Positions 6,522 through 8,707 of a stretch of DNA of 8,707 nt are shown here, piece after piece. The translations under genes were made by a program, and so were the position numbers. This DNA comes from JARLFX01 sp036404255. GTDB lineage: Bacteria > Acidobacteriota > Terriglobia > Terriglobales > Acidobacteriaceae. Below the pieces are notes generated by a model. The model was given only the letters and a program-made list of their open reading frames with translations. It was not told the DNA's origin and did not search any database. Positions within the stretch are counted from its first letter, which is position 1. Each line of letters begins with the position of its first letter. The stretch is from positions 1 through 8,707 of the forward strand of contig DASWOP010000018.1 in the NCBI GenBank assembly GCA_036404255.1. Direction: 5' to 3'.

Positions 6522-7394
6522 CTACTTCCTCGGCAGGGGGGTTCCAGCCGCGTCAAAGAGCGAGTCCGGCAGGCCAACGTTGTACTTCACGTCCAGGATG
6601 TAGCGCTGCTGCGCCAGTTCGCCATTGTGATAGCGGGTGATATTGAACGGCGTCGGAAATCCCTGCACCGTCTGGTAGACGTCATACTCCTCGGTATCCT
6701 CGTCGAAATCCTTGTAGGTGGTGTTCCGCCAGCGGAAGACACGCCGTAGCGGCAGGTGGCTCTGCGCATCCAGCTCCAGGGTCACATTGTCATTCGTGGC
6801 CGTAACGATGCGGATCTTGTCCGCCAGCCTACGCCCCACCGTGTCCGTCCCCATGTAGAAGACCGTCGCCGTCGGGTCCTTCATCCACACCCGCGCCACC
6901 GTCTCCACCGAATGCGCCCGCCGGCGCAGCACATCGTCTACGTCCTTCTGCGGTAGATACTGCCTGCCCTTGTACGTGATCTCCACGCCCTGCCCTGCCG
7001 CAAATATCTGGATAATGTCGCGCTTCTTGGTGAACTCGATGCGGTCTTCGCCGGAGGTGCGATGCAGTTGCCAGAACTGCACGATCTGCTCCGTCGGAGC
7101 TCCAAGATAGAAAGCCGCGGATCGGCCCTGTGTAACAGAATCCTTCAGGTTCAGCCACGCGCCACCGCCAAGTGCCGTAACCATGGCCTGCAAAAGCTCC
7201 CGGCCCTTGGCGTCGCCCGGATCGGTGGTTTTAGCGGCAGCGCTCGTATCAATATTTGTCGTCTGCTGTGCCCATCCCCCCGCGCAGGTCAGGATCACGC
7301 CCAGCAGCACAAGCCATACCGCTACCGCTGGACGTTTCCGCCAGAATTTCCGTGACATCGAAGCTGAATTCGCCGTACTATCAGTTGCCATCAT
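6522..7394 (-). CDS. Secreted protein of unknown function, probably LolA-like fold
   Basis: 290 aa from the ATG at 7394. Basic residues (RKFWRKRP, 15-22) precede a hydrophobic segment (about 23-40), with likely cleavage after GWA near residue 42, so it should reach the periplasm. A cysteine at 37 does not form a good lipobox. The mature part is rich in beta-type sequence. The C-terminal pattern (LPLRRVFRWRN, then YDVYQTVQGFPTPFNI, then LDVKYNVGLPDSLFD) resembles outer-membrane lipoprotein-sorting (LolA/LolB-like) proteins. I recognise no catalytic motif. The start at 7394 has TAAGG six nt upstream; a TTG at 7439 and an ATG at 7358 are alternatives. It lies 44 nt before fabZ on the same strand and is divergent from the DoxX gene. 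A role in lipid or lipoprotein handling is only inferred from the fold resemblance and the fabZ neighbour. Confidence 0.75.
   Translation of the reverse strand: MMATDSTANSASMSRKFWRKRPAVAVWLVLLGVILTCAGGWAQQTTNIDTSAAAKTTDPGDAKGRELLQAMVTALGGGAWLNLKDSVTQGRSAAFYLGAPTEQIVQFWQLHRTSGEDRIEFTKKRDIIQIFAAGQGVEITYKGRQYLPQKDVDDVLRRRAHSVETVARVWMKDPTATVFYMGTDTVGRRLADKIRIVTATNDNVTLELDAQSHLPLRRVFRWRNTTYKDFDEDTEEYDVYQTVQGFPTPFNITRYHNGELAQQRYILDVKYNVGLPDSLFDAAGTPLPRK
7352..7381 (+). promoter_or_regulatory. Candidate promoter of the DoxX-type gene
   Basis: GTGACA (7352-7357, five of six matches to TTGACA) and TACTAT (7376-7381, four of six matches to TATAAT) are separated by 18 nt. A transcript from about 7388 would have a leader of about 70 nt. 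The promoter would lie inside the first codons of the divergent secreted-protein gene, so the two transcripts would overlap at their 5' ends. Confidence 0.3.
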
Positions 7395-7441
7395 CCAAAC
7401 CTTACGGGGAGCACTGGCATCCGTGCAACCCCTCCCCAACG

Positions 7442-7454
7442 TCTCCTAAGGAGA
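7442..7454 (+). promoter_or_regulatory. Ribosome site of the DoxX gene inside a 13-bp palindrome
   Basis: TCTCCT (7442-7447), A, AGGAGA (7449-7454) is a perfect palindrome around one base. It contains the ribosome site AAGGAG (7448-7453), which sits 6 nt before the ATG at 7460. In RNA, TCTCC can pair with GGAGA over a 3-nt loop and hide the site. It could also be a DNA operator or chance. Confidence 0.55.
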
Positions 7455-7459
7455 GTTCC

Positions 7460-7846
7460 ATGAAAATAGCCGCGATCATTGCCCGCACTTTGCTTGGACT
7501 CGGTTTCATCATCTTTGGTTTGAATATTCTCCATCCTTTTATGCCTATGCCGCCCCTTTCCGGCCCCCCAGCCGATTTCTTCAACGCCGTCGCCGTCGAG
7601 ACCCACTTCATGCTGGTCATCGGATTCTTTCAGGTTCTGGGCGGCCTGTTGGCGCTCTCCGGCCGCTTTACTCCGCTCGGCCTCACCACCCTGGCTGGTC
7701 TTCTGATCAATATCATCACCTATCACCTCACCTTCCACGTGCCCGGCGTCGGTATTGGGGTGATCTTCGGCCTGCTCGAGATCTTCTGCATTTGGACTTA
7801 TCGCGCCAACTTTGCGGGTATCTTCTCCTCTGCGACCAGCGTCTAA
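7460..7846 (+). CDS. DoxX-type small integral membrane protein
   Basis: 128 aa with about four membrane helices (roughly 6-24, 49-68, 72-90 and 98-114), the size and topology of DoxX-family proteins. The first helix carries ARTLLGLGFIIFGLN (8-22), which fits the family pattern, and GRFTPLG (68-74) lies between helices 2 and 3. Family knowledge: DoxX-like proteins are linked in some bacteria to redox or oxidative-stress membrane complexes, but most members have no defined role. The start at 7460 is fixed by AAGGAG with 6-nt spacing. An in-frame extension back to 7256 is open but overlaps the divergent gene and lacks family sequence. A strong hairpin follows 35 nt after the stop. Confidence 0.85.
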   Translation: MKIAAIIARTLLGLGFIIFGLNILHPFMPMPPLSGPPADFFNAVAVETHFMLVIGFFQVLGGLLALSGRFTPLGLTTLAGLLINIITYHLTFHVPGVGIGVIFGLLEIFCIWTYRANFAGIFSSATSV

Positions 7847-7881
7847 CAATTCGTCCCCAGAGACCTGAGACCTTCCCCGGA

Positions 7882-7916
7882 CCGCTCCCGTCGCCCTCAA
7901 CAGGCGAGGGGAGCGG
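7882..7916 (+). terminator. Strong hairpin after the DoxX-type gene
   Basis: CCGCTCCC (7882-7889) pairs perfectly with GGGAGCGG (7909-7916). After a G/G mismatch, TCGCC (7891-7895) pairs with GGCGA (7903-7907) around a 7-nt loop. The downstream sequence is CTTATAACT, not a real T-run. Its position between DoxX and tyrS fits a transcription terminator, with the caveat that the U-tract is weak. Confidence 0.6.
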
Positions 7917-7956
7917 CTTATAACTCCTCCCCCCGCCAAACTTTGCACGCGCCTTC

Positions 7957-7962
7957 TATACT
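7957..7962 (+). promoter_or_regulatory. -10-like element immediately upstream of tyrS
   Basis: TATACT (five of six matches to TATAAT) ends 11 nt before the ATG at 7974. A start site 6-8 nt downstream would give a leader of about 5 nt. TTGCAC at 7943-7948 is too close to serve as a -35, and no good -35 is seen at the right distance. There is no Shine-Dalgarno sequence between this element and the ATG. Confidence 0.4.
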
Positions 7963-7973
7963 GAATGGTGTCC

Positions 7974-8707
7974 ATGCAAACCTTTCTACCTGTTGAAGAG
8001 CAACTGGAGTACCTCACCAAGGGTGCTGCCGAGATCATCCCGCTGCCCGCCCTCCGCGAACGCCTGGAGCAATCGCGCGCCAAGGGCATTCCCATGCGCG
8101 TAAAGGCCGGCTTTGACCCCACCGCGCCCGACCTGCATCTTGGCCACACCGTCCTGATCCGCAAGCTGAAGCACTTTCAGGATATGGGACACACCGTCAT
8201 CTTCCTGATCGGCGACAGCACCGCCCTCATCGGCGACCCGACCGGCCGCAACGTGACCCGCAAGCCGCTCACCCGCGAAGAGATCGAATCGAACGCCAAG
8301 ACCTACAAGGAACAGGTCTTCAAAATTCTCGACCGCGAAAAGACCGAGGTCCGCTACAACTCGGAATGGCTGGATAAGCTGGGCTACGTTGGGCTCATCC
8401 ATCTCGCTGCAAAGGTCACGCTTTCGCAGATGCTTGACCGCAAGGATTTTTCTACCCGGTTTAAGGCGGAGCAGGACATCAGCATCCACGAGCTGCTCTA
8501 TCCCCTGGCGCAGGGATATGACTCCGTGATGCTGAAGGCCGATGTAGAACTCGGGGGCACCGATCAAAAATTCAACCTGCTGATGGGCCGCGAACTACAG
8601 CGCAAGAGCGGCGAGCCTGAGCAGATCGTATTGATGACACCCATCCTCGAAGGCCTCGACGGCGTGCAGAAGATGTCGAAGTCGCTCGGCAACGCCATCG
8701 GCATCAA
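7974..8707 (+). CDS. tyrS: Tyrosyl-tRNA synthetase, N-terminal part (cut by window edge)
   Basis: 244 complete codons are present, about 60% of a usual bacterial TyrRS of 400-430 aa. It charges tRNA-Tyr with tyrosine in the cytoplasm. Class I signatures: FDPTAPDLHLGH with HLGH at 55-58, GDSTALIGDPTGR in the Rossmann fold, and KMSKS at 233-237. The KMSKS form and the DPTAPDLHLGH sequence match the TyrZ-like bacterial subgroup rather than the E. coli TyrS type, which has KFGKT. The C-terminal anticodon-binding and S4-like domains lie beyond the right edge. In-frame ATG 7965 and GTG 7968 are alternative starts. They lie too close to the -10-like TATACT to be retained in a transcript from it, except possibly GTG as a strictly leaderless start. 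No T-box or other leader regulator is visible. Confidence 0.97.
   Translation, partial: MQTFLPVEEQLEYLTKGAAEIIPLPALRERLEQSRAKGIPMRVKAGFDPTAPDLHLGHTVLIRKLKHFQDMGHTVIFLIGDSTALIGDPTGRNVTRKPLTREEIESNAKTYKEQVFKILDREKTEVRYNSEWLDKLGYVGLIHLAAKVTLSQMLDRKDFSTRFKAEQDISIHELLYPLAQGYDSVMLKADVELGGTDQKFNLLMGRELQRKSGEPEQIVLMTPILEGLDGVQKMSKSLGNAIGI

Noticed and set aside
7256..7459. Upstream extension of the DoxX-type protein
   Set aside because: It lies opposite the divergent gene, is Pro/Ser-rich without family match, and the ATG at 7460 has a near-ideal ribosome site.
7965..7973. tyrS start at ATG 7965
   Set aside because: It is in frame but adds only three residues without family support and lies 2 nt after the -10-like element, so it would not be in the mRNA from that promoter.
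7391..8164. 257-codon minus-strand open frame covering DoxX and the start of tyrS
   Set aside because: It overlaps two genes with firm family matches and spans their intergenic hairpin; it shows no protein family features.
7986..8567. 193-codon minus-strand open frame inside tyrS
   Set aside because: It is antisense to intact class I synthetase motifs and is a typical shadow frame.

Overview
The window looks like chromosomal DNA of a GC-rich Gram-negative bacterium, most likely an acidobacterium of the Terriglobus/Granulicella/Edaphobacter type. This placement is inferred from three things: a secreted TldD-like protein, a secreted M13 peptidase ending in CRVW, and a LolA-like secreted protein of unknown function beside fabZ. 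No rRNA or other marker is present to confirm it. I see no tRNA, CRISPR array, insertion sequence, prophage or toxin-antitoxin pair.

Layout from left to right. (1) 1-1731, minus: a TldD/PmbA-family metallopeptidase with a signal peptide; its last few codons lie outside the window. (2) 1732-1864: a divergent promoter region. (3) About 1865-3154, plus: a multi-pass M48/Ste24 metallopeptidase whose N-terminus is uncertain. (4) 3155-3262: an intergenic stretch with a candidate promoter and two small inverted repeats, leading to a HIT-family protein (3263-3607, plus). (5) 3608-3699: the gap between convergent genes, holding a 42-nt near-perfect hairpin. (6) 3700-5772, minus: a secreted M13 (neprilysin-type) metallopeptidase. 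(7) 5977-6477, minus: fabZ, with a perfect TATAAT almost touching its start codon. (8) 6522-7394, minus: a secreted protein of unknown function, probably with a LolA-like fold. (9) 7460-7846, plus: a DoxX-type small membrane protein, followed by a strong hairpin. (10) 7974 to the right edge, plus: tyrS, N-terminal 60% or so.

The genes do not form one obvious pathway. Three unrelated zinc metallopeptidase families (TldD-like, M48, M13), all predicted to act in or across the cell envelope, lie within about 5.8 kb. fabZ and tyrS are housekeeping genes, and HIT and DoxX are common accessory genes. The most unusual signals are regulatory. fabZ and tyrS each have a -10-like hexamer ending 10-11 nt before the start codon and no Shine-Dalgarno sequence, which suggests leaderless or near-leaderless mRNAs. 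The other genes, apart from the unresolved M48 start, have recognisable ribosome binding sites. The strong hairpins at gene ends lack U-tracts. I did not find a convincing new multi-gene system.
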